From Myxococcales bacterium (GTDB taxonomy: Bacteria; Myxococcota_A; Polyangia; Nannocystales; Nannocystaceae): a DNA stretch of 64,000 bases. The stretch is taken from assembly GCA_020633295.1 (NCBI GenBank), contig JACKDW010000021.1, forward strand, positions 62,001 to 126,000. The letters are read 5' to 3'. Position 1 is the first letter of the stretch. The number at the start of each line of letters is the position of its first letter. The notes under the pieces were generated by a model that was not told where the DNA came from, did no database searches, and saw only the letters and a program-made list of their open reading frames with translations. A program made the position numbers and the translations under genes. Shown here in pieces: positions 57,322-64,000 of the stretch.

Positions 57322-59121
57322 GCGGATCGCCGCCGGCGTGCCGTCGAGCGCGGTGATGTTCGACGAGTGCACGGTCGCGCCGCACGACCATGAGAGCGTC
57401 GGGCTCACACACCGCGCGCAGCTGACCTCCTCGAGCGTGACCGTGGCGCCCGCCTGGACCTCGATCGCCGACTTGCCGCCCGCGCTCGCCAGCGCGACGT
57501 GCGAGAGTTGACAGGGGCGCGCCGAGCCGTGCACGACGACCGAGCCCCAGGTCCCGCGCCGCTCGCTGACGCCGGTGATCGAGATCGGCCGCGCTGCGGT
57601 GCCCGCGAGCACGAGCGCGCCGGAGCCGTCGCGCAGCGGGCCATCGTCGTCTCGGCTCGACGCCGCGCGCCTGCGCGCGCGCGTCTCGAGTTCGCCGATG
57701 TCGAGGTGGAAGCCGTCGCGCACGCGCAGCCGCGCGCCGGCCTCGACCGTGAGCGTCGCGCCGTTCGTCACGAGGATGTCACCGAGCAGCTCCACGCGCG
57801 CCTCGAGCCGCGGCCAGCGGGTGTCCTCGCGGATCGTCCCGGCCTTGACCTCGACGCTGCCGGTTTCGAACAGGTTGCTCGGGTCGACGCGCGCGAGGTT
57901 ACGCGGCGAGATCACGAGCGGGCGCGCGCCGCCGGCGAAGGAGTTGTTCTCGAAGGCCTCTAGCTCGACGTCCGGATCGTAGATAACGGCGCCAGCGAGG
58001 TTATCGCGGAAGTTCGAATGCACGACCGAGAGCCGCGCGGCGCCGTTGGCGAACAGCACGCCGCGATCGATCTCGCGACCGCCGCGCTCGAACTCCACGT
58101 GGTCGAAGCGCGCGACCGCGCGCTTGTACAGCTTGATGCCCTTCCAGGCGCTCGCCCCCTGCGCGGCCGTGAAGCGGATCGGCTTCTCCGCGGTCCCGAC
58201 CGCGACGAGCTCGCCCGGGTCGTAGTAGCCGACGTTGATGTACGCGCCCTCGGTGAAGCGCAGCTCGACGCCCGGCGCGAACTCGAGGGTGGCCGGCTCG
58301 TCCGCGCCGGCGACGTCGATCACGCCGGTGACGATGAAGGGGACGCCCGGATCGCCCCAGCGCCCGCTGCGACGGATGAAGCCCTTGAGGACATGAATCC
58401 GCGACCCGGGAGGGAACTCGTTGTCGCCCTCGAACGCGGTCGCCGACGCCGGCGTGATCAGCATGGCGACGGGCGAGCTCAGCCCGCTGAGCGTGTTGCC
58501 GCGGTAGCGCGCGAGCCAGCCGTCCCCGCTGACGTGGACCGCCGTGCCGGCGCAGTCGCGCAGCCGCATGCGCTCGACGCTGACCTCCGGGGCCTCGACG
58601 TACAGCGCGCTGCGCTCGCGATCGCCGGCGTACTCGAGCTCGACGTGCGCGAGTGAGGAGCCCGCGGCCGCGGGGAACAGGCGCAGCCCCTCCCAGCTGC
58701 CGGGCGTCGGCGCCGCGCTCGCCGACGTGAGCACCACGGGCGCGTCGGGCTCGCCGCGGATCTCGAGCCGCGCCGTGTGCGAGTAGCCGATGAACAGCCC
58801 GGCGCTGGCTTCGAACTCGAGCCGCGCGCCGGCCTCGATCGTCAGGCTGCCGGCCTCGAGGCGGTAGTCCGGCGTCACGCGCACGGGCCCGCAGCCGCGC
58901 TCGATCACGCGATCGACCGACTCGGCCTGCGCGAGCGTGGTGGGGCAGCCAGACACGGTCTCGTAGGGCGAGACGTAGGGGCGCGGCGTCGCCGAGCCGG
59001 CCTCGATCCAGGTGCGCTTCGGGTGCTTGGCCTCGACCGCGACGGGCGGCCCCTTGGGGCCGCACGCGCCCAGCGTGAGGGCGACCGCGAGCGCGGCGCC
59101 GAGGCGTACGCTCGAGACCAT
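57262..59121 (-). CDS. Right-handed beta-helix lipoprotein
   Basis: A 619-residue lipoprotein: signal peptide with LTLGAC lipobox, then parallel beta-helix turns (LTIEAGARLEFEASAGLFIGYSH, LEIRGEPDAPVVLTSASA, GTAVHVSGDG, ELRFTEGAYINVGYYDPG, LVAVGTAEKPIRFT, LTVEAGARLRVRDGFHLDIG, LVLAGTAARPISITG), as in pectate-lyase-like and surface-adhesion proteins. Several turns pair as 'inner solenoid' plus 'G-T-A-x-x-P-I-x-F/I-T'. Catalytic residues of lyases are not evident. It lies downstream of the NADAR gene, whose stop overlaps an alternative GTG (59184) upstream; the ATG at 59121 gives a proper signal peptide. Tail-to-tail overlap of 60 nt with the flavoprotein. Confidence 0.83.
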   Translation of the reverse strand: MVSSVRLGAALAVALTLGACGPKGPPVAVEAKHPKRTWIEAGSATPRPYVSPYETVSGCPTTLAQAESVDRVIERGCGPVRVTPDYRLEAGSLTIEAGARLEFEASAGLFIGYSHTARLEIRGEPDAPVVLTSASAAPTPGSWEGLRLFPAAAGSSLAHVELEYAGDRERSALYVEAPEVSVERMRLRDCAGTAVHVSGDGWLARYRGNTLSGLSSPVAMLITPASATAFEGDNEFPPGSRIHVLKGFIRRSGRWGDPGVPFIVTGVIDVAGADEPATLEFAPGVELRFTEGAYINVGYYDPGELVAVGTAEKPIRFTAAQGASAWKGIKLYKRAVARFDHVEFERGGREIDRGVLFANGAARLSVVHSNFRDNLAGAVIYDPDVELEAFENNSFAGGARPLVISPRNLARVDPSNLFETGSVEVKAGTIREDTRWPRLEARVELLGDILVTNGATLTVEAGARLRVRDGFHLDIGELETRARRRAASSRDDDGPLRDGSGALVLAGTAARPISITGVSERRGTWGSVVVHGSARPCQLSHVALASAGGKSAIEVQAGATVTLEEVSCARCVSPTLSWSCGATVHSSNITALDGTPAAIRSPTCAPGASTRSLERVGPQ

Positions 59122-59180
59122 CCCCTCGCGTTGTACTACGCGCCGCGAAGCGCCAGCAAGCGGCGCGCGGGGGCGCGCCG

Positions 59181-59630
59181 TCACGACCCGGCGAGCTCGG
59201 CGCGCAGCCGCATCAGCAGCACGCCGAGGCGGTTCTTTCCGCGCCCGTCGCCGCCGTCCGCCCAGTAGCGATCGTTGCGCGTGTGCTCGATCAGCTTGGC
59301 CTCGCCGGTCGACAGCAGCAGCGCGCGCAGCTCCTCGTGCTGCGTGAACTTGGCCTGCAGCGCGCGGTACATGACCTGATCCTTGACCGACTCCCAGTCG
59401 CGACGCAGCGGCCGCTTGCGATCGCGGCCCATCCGCGCCGCGAGCATCGGCCCGTTCGCGCGCCGGATCTCGCCCTGGTGCGCGCGGTCCTTGAACTTCA
59501 TGGCCTGAAAGTAGTGCTCCGTGGTCGGCCACACGACGCCGTCGATCGTGATCGGGTACGGCGCGAAGTTCGAGAACTCGCCGTAGGGATCGCCGACCCG
59601 GTAGAACTTGATCACGCTGTCCGCCGTCAT
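59181..59630 (-). CDS. NADAR/YbiA-family protein
   Basis: A 149-residue protein of the NADAR (YbiA-like) family: VIKFYRVGDPYGEFSNFAPYPI, VVWPTTEHYFQAMKFKDRAH, MGRDRKRPLRRDWESVKDQVMYRALQAKF, and the end RYWADGGDGRGKNRLGVLLM. Characterised relatives act as N-glycosidases in riboflavin pathway metabolite repair or on ADP-ribose-linked targets. The ATG at 59630 is preferred over GTG 59636. It is followed on the same strand by the beta-helix lipoprotein. Confidence 0.92.
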   Translation of the reverse strand: MTADSVIKFYRVGDPYGEFSNFAPYPITIDGVVWPTTEHYFQAMKFKDRAHQGEIRRANGPMLAARMGRDRKRPLRRDWESVKDQVMYRALQAKFTQHEELRALLLSTGEAKLIEHTRNDRYWADGGDGRGKNRLGVLLMRLRAELAGS

Positions 59631-59685
59631 CGTCACCGCTCCTCGAGCTGTCCGGACAGCAAGGTTACACGAGCGCGGCGCGCGG

Positions 59686-60681
59686 TCACAGCATCCCGCG
59701 CCCGCGGAAGTACGCGATCGCGTCCTCGATCGTCTCCTCGATCGGGCGATAGCTCGCGCCCAGCTCCTCGATCGACCTGCGGTTGTCGAAGTACGGCGGG
59801 CGGCAGCTGTAGTCGAACATCGCGGGGCTGAGCAGCGGATCCTGCCCGCGCCGGATCGCGATCGCGGCGAGCAGCCGGATGTAGCCGCGCGCGACCCGGG
59901 TCGGGATCCACGGGAAGCGCTGCCCGGTCCCGGCGATGCGCGCGATCGTCTGGAAGAAGTCCTTGTTGCTGAGGTTGTGGGCCGTCGCGAGGTAGCGCTC
60001 GCCGGGGGCGCCGCGCTCGAGGACGAGCCGGTGCACGCGCGCCACGTCGCGCACGTCGACGTAGGAGCAGCCGCCGTCGGTGTAGGCGGGCGTCTCGCCG
60101 CGCGCGACGTTGATCACGAGCTGGCCCGAGGGCGTGGGCCCGATGTCACCGGGCCCAAAGACCATCCCCGGACAGACCACGCGCACGTCGAGACCCCAGC
60201 GGGCGAAGTCCTCGGCGAGCCACATGCTCAGGTGCTTGCTGCGGCTGTACGGGAAGTCGACGTCCCACGCGTTGTAGGCGCTCCGCTCGTCGCCGAGCTT
60301 GCCCACCGGCGGGCGCCCGAGCGCGACGATGCTCGCCGTGTACACCACGGTCTGCACCTCCGCCCGGCGCGCGGCCTCGAGCATGTTGAAGGTCCCGCGC
60401 AGGTTGACCTCGTACATCGGCGAGGGATCCGCCATGTAGTCGCGGTAGATGGCCGCGAGGTGAAAGACCGCGTCGCGGTCCGCGACCGCGCGCGCGCAGT
60501 CCTCCGGCGAGCGCACGTCGCCGCGCACGATCTCGAGGTTGCCGATCCCGTCGAGGTTGTCGAGCGCCTCGCTCGCGCGCGCGAGCACCCGCACCTCCGC
60601 GCCGGCCTCGCGCAGCTCGCGGACCACGGCCGCGCCCAAAAACCCCGCGCCTCCCGTCACCAGCACTCGCGTATCCTTCAT
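59686..60681 (-). CDS. NAD-dependent epimerase/dehydratase, HpnA-like
   Basis: A 331-residue extended SDR-family protein: NAD(P)-binding VLVTGGAGFLG (residues 7-17), VFHLAAIYR, and the catalytic YxxxK (Tyr145, Lys149) in YSRSKHLSMW. The later blocks VCPGMVFGPGDIGPTPSGQLVI, VARGETPAYTDGG and ERYLATAHNLSNKDFF correspond closely to HpnA, the hopanoid-associated sugar epimerase family (IGPRDIKPTPTG, ..MPAYVDTG). The substrate is probably a nucleotide sugar or a steroid-like compound; no hopanoid genes are nearby. Start ATG 60681 after a gaggtg ribosome site. Divergent from the DUF1990 gene. Confidence 0.87.
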   Translation of the reverse strand: MKDTRVLVTGGAGFLGAAVVRELREAGAEVRVLARASEALDNLDGIGNLEIVRGDVRSPEDCARAVADRDAVFHLAAIYRDYMADPSPMYEVNLRGTFNMLEAARRAEVQTVVYTASIVALGRPPVGKLGDERSAYNAWDVDFPYSRSKHLSMWLAEDFARWGLDVRVVCPGMVFGPGDIGPTPSGQLVINVARGETPAYTDGGCSYVDVRDVARVHRLVLERGAPGERYLATAHNLSNKDFFQTIARIAGTGQRFPWIPTRVARGYIRLLAAIAIRRGQDPLLSPAMFDYSCRPPYFDNRRSIEELGASYRPIEETIEDAIAYFRGRGML

Positions 60682-60792
60682 CATCACCTCGTCGTGTCGC
60701 CCCGCCGCGGAGCGGGGCGCCATCCTACCAGAACCGCGCGCCGTCGCCCGTGCGAGGGACGCGGTCGAGAGCCGCCGGGAGAGCCGCGAGAC

Positions 60793-61392
60793 ATGGAGAC
60801 CCTCAGCCGACCGAGTCGCGCGGAGCTCGACGCCTGGCTCGCCGCGATCGCCGAGCGACCGCTCAGCTACGCCGAGCGCGGGCGCACGCGTGGGCCCGCG
60901 CCGCCGGGCTACTGGCGCAACGCGCACTCCTGCATCTTGGGCCAGGGTGAGCGTGTATTCGAACGCGCGCGCGCCTGCGTCCAGCGCTGGCGCGTGTTCG
61001 AGCTCGACTGGCTCGAGCTGTGCTGGCCCGAACGCCCCGTCGCGCAGGGCACCGTGGTCGCCACGCTGACGCGCCTCCTCGGGGTGTGGACGGCCAACCC
61101 GTGCCGCGTCGTCGCCGTGCACGACGGCCCCGCGCCCGAGCAGCCCGCGATCACCCGCCACGAGTTCGCCTACGGCACGCTGGTCGGTCACGGGATGCGC
61201 GGCGAGGAGCGCTTCACCGTCGACTGGGATCGCCGCGACGACCGCGTGCGCTACGAGGTCGCGTCATACTCGCGCCCCGCCGCCCTGCGCACGCGCGTCG
61301 CCCTCCCGATCGTCCGCCGCCTGCAGCGACGCTTCGTCCGCGAGTCCTGCGAGGCGCTCACGCGCGCGATCGCCGAGCCCGGCGCGCGCTGA
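60793..61392 (+). CDS. DUF1990-family protein
   Basis: A 199-residue protein matching the uncharacterised DUF1990 family: PLSYAERGRTRGPAPPGYWRNAHSCILGQGERVFERARACVQRWRVFELDWLELCWPERPVAQGTVVATL, and YGTLVGHGMRGEERFTVDWD..VRYEVASYSRPA, with the conserved hydrophobic helices of the family. Function unknown; it is a small alpha+beta protein, possibly lipid-binding. The next gene begins 13 nt later, but has its own -10-like element. Confidence 0.85.
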   Translation: METLSRPSRAELDAWLAAIAERPLSYAERGRTRGPAPPGYWRNAHSCILGQGERVFERARACVQRWRVFELDWLELCWPERPVAQGTVVATLTRLLGVWTANPCRVVAVHDGPAPEQPAITRHEFAYGTLVGHGMRGEERFTVDWDRRDDRVRYEVASYSRPAALRTRVALPIVRRLQRRFVRESCEALTRAIAEPGAR

Positions 61393-61398
61393 TACACT
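61393..61398 (+). promoter_or_regulatory. -10-like TACACT, 7 nt before the KAET lipoprotein start
   Basis: TACACT (61393-61398) follows the DUF1990 stop directly and ends 7 nt before the ATG at 61406, suggesting a separate leaderless transcript. Confidence 0.45.
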
Positions 61399-61405
61399 CC
61401 GAGAC

Positions 61406-61966
61406 ATGCGCTCGCCCCTCGTGCGAAGTCACCGCGTCGTCGGGTTGTTCGTGACCGCGCTGCTCGCCGCGGGCTGCGACTCCGGAGGTACATCCGCGAC
61501 CAAGGCCGAGACCAAGGCCGAGACCAAGGCCGAGACCAAGGTCGAGACCAAGGCCGAGACCAAGGCCGAGACCGCGCCGGGCAAGGCGCCGCCCTTCGCC
61601 ACGCCCACGGCCAAGCCGCCGCCGCCGCCCGAGGGCGTCGCGCTGCTCGAGCGCCCGCCGCTGTACGTGCAGCGCTGCGACGAGCAGCACCCGTGCCCGA
61701 CGCTGACGATGCCCGAGGGCGAGACCCACTGCCGCGAGCTCGAGCTGGGCAACCGCGACTCCTGGCGCCTCCCCGATCGCGAGGAGGCCGAGGCCTTCGC
61801 CGCCATCAAGGATCAGCTCGACCAGGTCGAGGGCTTTCACTGGACGCGCACGCCCTACTCCGAGGATCCGGGCCAGACCTGGATCATCGACCCGGTCGGC
61901 GGCTTCAAGACGTCGATCCCGCCCACGCGCAAGCCGTTTTTGATCCGCTGCGTCCAGGAGCCCTGA
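61406..61966 (+). CDS. Lipoprotein with (KAET)6 repeat and DUF1566-like domain
   Basis: A 186-residue lipoprotein: signal peptide with lipobox (LLAAGC), six Lys-Ala/Val-Glu-Thr repeats (~residues 33-56), a Pro-rich spacer, and a C-terminal domain with ELGNRDSWRLPDREEAEAFAAI, HWTRTPYSEDPGQTWIIDPVGG and RKPFLIRCVQEP. This is the pattern of the DUF1566/Lcl-type domain (WRLP..E...FW(T/S)S..), a surface-associated fold often found on adhesins. A Cys pair (RCDEQHPC) may form a disulphide. The lipoprotein at 62035 follows by 68 nt. Confidence 0.78.
   Translation: MRSPLVRSHRVVGLFVTALLAAGCDSGGTSATKAETKAETKAETKVETKAETKAETAPGKAPPFATPTAKPPPPPEGVALLERPPLYVQRCDEQHPCPTLTMPEGETHCRELELGNRDSWRLPDREEAEAFAAIKDQLDQVEGFHWTRTPYSEDPGQTWIIDPVGGFKTSIPPTRKPFLIRCVQEP
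61502..61573 (+). repeat. Six 12-bp repeats encoding Lys-Ala-Glu-Thr
   Basis: Six tandem units of aaggccgagacc (fourth unit aaggtcgagacc), in frame with the lipoprotein. Confidence 0.95.
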
Positions 61967-62022
61967 GCCCGCGCGCGCCGATCCGCGGGGGATCTGGTCA
62001 CGCGCGCGGCGGGAGGACCTGT

Positions 62023-62028
62023 TATGGT
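62023..62028 (+). promoter_or_regulatory. -10-like TATGGT, 6 nt before the 62035 start
   Basis: TATGGT ends 6 nt before the GTG at 62035. Leaderless type; no clear -35. Confidence 0.4.
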
Positions 62029-62034
62029 CGCCCC

Positions 62035-62571
62035 GTGCAGCGCGCTCCTCGTGTTGGTCAGGTCCACGGTCTGCTCCGCGCCGGCCTCGCGCTCGCGCTC
62101 GCGGCCTGCAGCGGCAACGGGCAGAGCACCTCGGAGGGTCCGCTGACCACGAGCTCGACGTCGGACGCGACCGGCACGAGCGGCACGACGGACGCCTGCG
62201 ACGACAGCCGCGACTGCGACACCGACGACATCTGCGCGGCGCCGTACACCGTCGAAGAGGACAGCTACGGGGGCGAGCGCGGGCCGGCGGCCTGCGTGCC
62301 CGGCTGCATCGAGGCGTGGGACCTGTCGCGCTGGTGCTTTGACCACAGCGCCTGCTGCGGGACCGACCGCTGCAAGGAGGTCGACGGCGTGTGTGAGCCG
62401 CTCGATCCCGACACGACCAGCTCGACCGGGACCGAGAGCACTGAGAGCAGCACCGAGAGCAGCGCCGGCTCGACGACGATGGGCACGGGCTCGACGGGCT
62501 CGACGACCGCCGACACGGGCGAGTCGACCGGCGCGAGCTCGAGCGGCACCGGCGACACCAGCGGTCCCTGA
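62035..62571 (+). CDS. Small Cys-rich Ser/Thr-rich lipoprotein
   Basis: A 178-residue predicted lipoprotein: signal peptide (AGLALALAAC lipobox), a Thr/Ser/Gly linker, a disulphide-rich segment with about ten Cys (CDDSRDCDTDDICAAP, ACVPGCIEAWDLSRWCFDHSACCGTDRCKE, GVCEPLD), and a ~55-residue Ser/Thr/Gly tail without a sorting signal. Cys spacing resembles that of 'dickkopf/colipase-like' or EGF-like mini-domains, as in the 52250-52627 lipoprotein. Function unknown. The start is GTG, favoured by the -10-like element at 62023. Confidence 0.65.
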   Translation: MQRAPRVGQVHGLLRAGLALALAACSGNGQSTSEGPLTTSSTSDATGTSGTTDACDDSRDCDTDDICAAPYTVEEDSYGGERGPAACVPGCIEAWDLSRWCFDHSACCGTDRCKEVDGVCEPLDPDTTSSTGTESTESSTESSAGSTTMGTGSTGSTTADTGESTGASSSGTGDTSGP

Positions 62572-62655
62572 GCGCAGATCGCCGCGACCGCTCGACTTCG
62601 AAACGCGGACGCGCGCGACGGCGTCGCCGTCGCGCGCGTGCCCTCGCTATGCTCC

Positions 62656-64000
62656 TCAGGCGCGCGTACGTCGACGACGCGTGAGACCCAGCAGCCCCAG
62701 GCCCAGCAGCGCGAGCAGGCCGCGACCGCGCTCACGGTCCGGCGCGGCCGCGCAGCCGCAGCCGTCCTCGGCCGCCCCCGCGGTCTCGGTGTCCGTGCCG
62801 GACGTGTCGACGGGCCCCTCCGTGGTGCCGCTCGTGCCCGTGGCGTCGGTGTCGCTCGTCGTCGTGCCGGGCCCCGCCGAGGGATCGCCGCCCGTGCCGC
62901 TGTCGCCCCCTGTCGTCGGGTCGCCGGTCGTCTCGCCGTCCGTCGCCGAGGCCGACGCGCCGCCGCTGTCGTCGCCCGTGGTCTCGTCCACGGGGAACTT
63001 GCAGTCGTTGGCGCACTCGTCATCGTCGACGTCGTTGCCGTCGTCGCACTCCTCGATGCCCTCGTAGACGTGGCCGTCGCCGCAGATCGCGACCGTGCAG
63101 GCGTCGGTGCAGGCGTCGGTGTTCTCGAGGTTGCCGTCGTCGCAGTCCTCCACGCCGGCCTGCAGGAAGCCGTCGCCGCACGCGGCGAGCTGGCAGGCGA
63201 CGCAGTCGTCGGTGTCGTCGACGTTGCCGTCGTCGCACGCCTCCACGCCGTCCTGGAGGAAGCCGTCGCCGCAGCTCGCGGCCACGCAGTTGTCGAGGCA
63301 GGCGTCGGTGTTCTCCGCGTTCGCGTCGTCGCAGTCCTCGCCCATCTGCGTCACGCCGTCGCCGCAGCTCGGGAGCGTGCACGCGTTGGTGCACTCGTCG
63401 TCGTCGACGTCGTTGCCGTCGTCGCAGGGCTCCACGCCGTCCTGCACGAAGCCGTCGCCGCAGCTCGCGGCCACGCAGGTGTCGAGGCAGGCGTCGGTGT
63501 TCTCGGCGTTGCCGTCGTCACACTCCTCCATGCCGCCGTTGTTGACCACGCCGTCGCCGCAGACCTCCGCGACGCACATCGCGGTGCAGCCGTCGCCGTC
63601 CTCGTTGTTGCCGTCGTCGCACTGCTCGTCCGCCTCGACCACGCCGTCGCCGCAGTTCGTCGTGCACCACGTGAACGCGTTCTCGAACAGCAGGTGGAAG
63701 TCGCCGTTGAAGTCCTGACCGTAGTTCCCGTGATCCTCGTAGTCGGGGAAGATCGAGATGCCGACGAACTTGCCGCCGTTCGCGTCCTCGCGCACGCCGA
63801 CCACGGGGTCGTCGAGGTTGTTGAGGTTCGGCGTGAGCCACTTCGCGAGCACCGTGGTGTCCGCCTTGGCCGTGACGCCGCCGCGGTAGGAGCCCGCGCT
63901 GAGCGTCATCACGCCCTCGGTGACCGGGTGCCCGATGATCGAGTTCGGGTCCATCGAGTCGGAGTTGTACTCGCACGCCTCGGCCTCCGCCGTGAACACG
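62656..64000 (-). CDS. DUF4215-repeat protein with MYXO-CTERM tail (5' end outside window)
   Basis: The C-terminal ~450 residues of a larger secreted protein; the frame is open through the window edge. A first domain (SAGSYRGGVTAKADTTVLAKW) precedes seven Cys-rich repeats of the DUF4215 type, each CGDGxxxxxExCDDGNxxxxDxC (for example CGDGVVEADEQCDDGNNEDGDGC), a Ser/Thr/Gly/Asp linker (~100 residues) and a MYXO-CTERM tail: CGC, a hydrophobic segment (LLALLGLGLLGL) and RRRRTRA. The tail is a myxosortase-type sorting signal for surface display. The Cys-rich repeats are probably disulphide-linked, metal-binding or adhesive modules. Confidence 0.9.
   Translation of the reverse strand, partial: VFTAEAEACEYNSDSMDPNSIIGHPVTEGVMTLSAGSYRGGVTAKADTTVLAKWLTPNLNNLDDPVVGVREDANGGKFVGISIFPDYEDHGNYGQDFNGDFHLLFENAFTWCTTNCGDGVVEADEQCDDGNNEDGDGCTAMCVAEVCGDGVVNNGGMEECDDGNAENTDACLDTCVAASCGDGFVQDGVEPCDDGNDVDDDECTNACTLPSCGDGVTQMGEDCDDANAENTDACLDNCVAASCGDGFLQDGVEACDDGNVDDTDDCVACQLAACGDGFLQAGVEDCDDGNLENTDACTDACTVAICGDGHVYEGIEECDDGNDVDDDECANDCKFPVDETTGDDSGGASASATDGETTGDPTTGGDSGTGGDPSAGPGTTTSDTDATGTSGTTEGPVDTSGTDTETAGAAEDGCGCAAAPDRERGRGLLALLGLGLLGLTRRRRTRA

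Noticed and set aside
59686..61191. 500-residue form of the epimerase beginning at 61191
   Set aside because: The N-terminal ~170 residues lie antisense to the DUF1990 gene and do not resemble any SDR; the conserved Rossmann motif begins just after the ATG at 60681.

Overview
The window looks like chromosomal DNA of a myxobacterium of the Nannocystis/Enhygromyxa/Plesiocystis type (Myxococcota, suborder Nannocystineae). The grounds are a G+C content of roughly 70% by eye with G/C in nearly every third codon position; many lipoproteins with a Ser/Thr/Asp-rich linker straight after the lipobox, one of them with a (Gly-Asp)25 tract; two proteins ending in a MYXO-CTERM sorting signal; Cys-rich DUF4215 repeats; FHA-GGDEF, histidine kinase and CBS-domain signalling proteins. 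No rRNA, tRNA, CRISPR array, insertion sequence or phage gene was recognised.

Layout. 0-8 kb: (GD)n lipoprotein, TPR protein, metallophosphoesterase, M20 peptidase, membrane histidine kinase, then a TetR regulator coupled to a Coq4-like protein. 8-20.5 kb: Smr-domain gene, FG-GAP lipoprotein, and a leftward run FHA-GGDEF > mutL > miaA > accA > TPR/rhomboid-like membrane protein, diverging from a penicillin-binding protein. Three genes here (smr, rhomboid-like, mutL) are readable only across several frameshifts at short G/C runs. 21-29 kb: propeller lipoprotein, CBS pair, a VWA-like lipoprotein, a 1.1-kb gene-poor stretch with repeats, then a small histone-fold gene with its own promoter and a strong terminator. 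28-39 kb: secreted-protein genes, a CAP/CBM9-like/TPR run, a carboxylate-amine ligase fused to CBS domains, a BrkB-type membrane protein and a second VWA lipoprotein. 40-46.4 kb: a tandem family of three large paralogous lipoproteins preceded by a deleted relic of a fourth. 46.6-52 kb: a FadL-type porin and the coupled set plsB-like > gpsA-like > Nramp-like, in which the last two lack hallmark active-site residues. 52-64 kb: small envelope proteins, a metzincin-like MYXO-CTERM protein, an amino-acid-oxidase-type flavoprotein, a beta-helix lipoprotein, a NADAR protein, an HpnA-like epimerase, DUF1990, and the 3' part of a DUF4215/MYXO-CTERM protein that runs off the window.

Most of the content is cell envelope and secreted protein, mixed with conserved housekeeping genes. 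Points that stand out: a bacterial histone-fold protein with a lysine-rich N-terminal tail; a recurrent TANNNT element 6-8 nt before start codons, which points to widespread leaderless transcription; the relic in the lipoprotein array; and several enzymes that keep their fold but have lost catalytic residues (GpsA-like, Nramp-like, metzincin-like, rhomboid-like, one VWA, MutL endonuclease site). Frames, starts and motifs were read by eye; no similarity search was possible.
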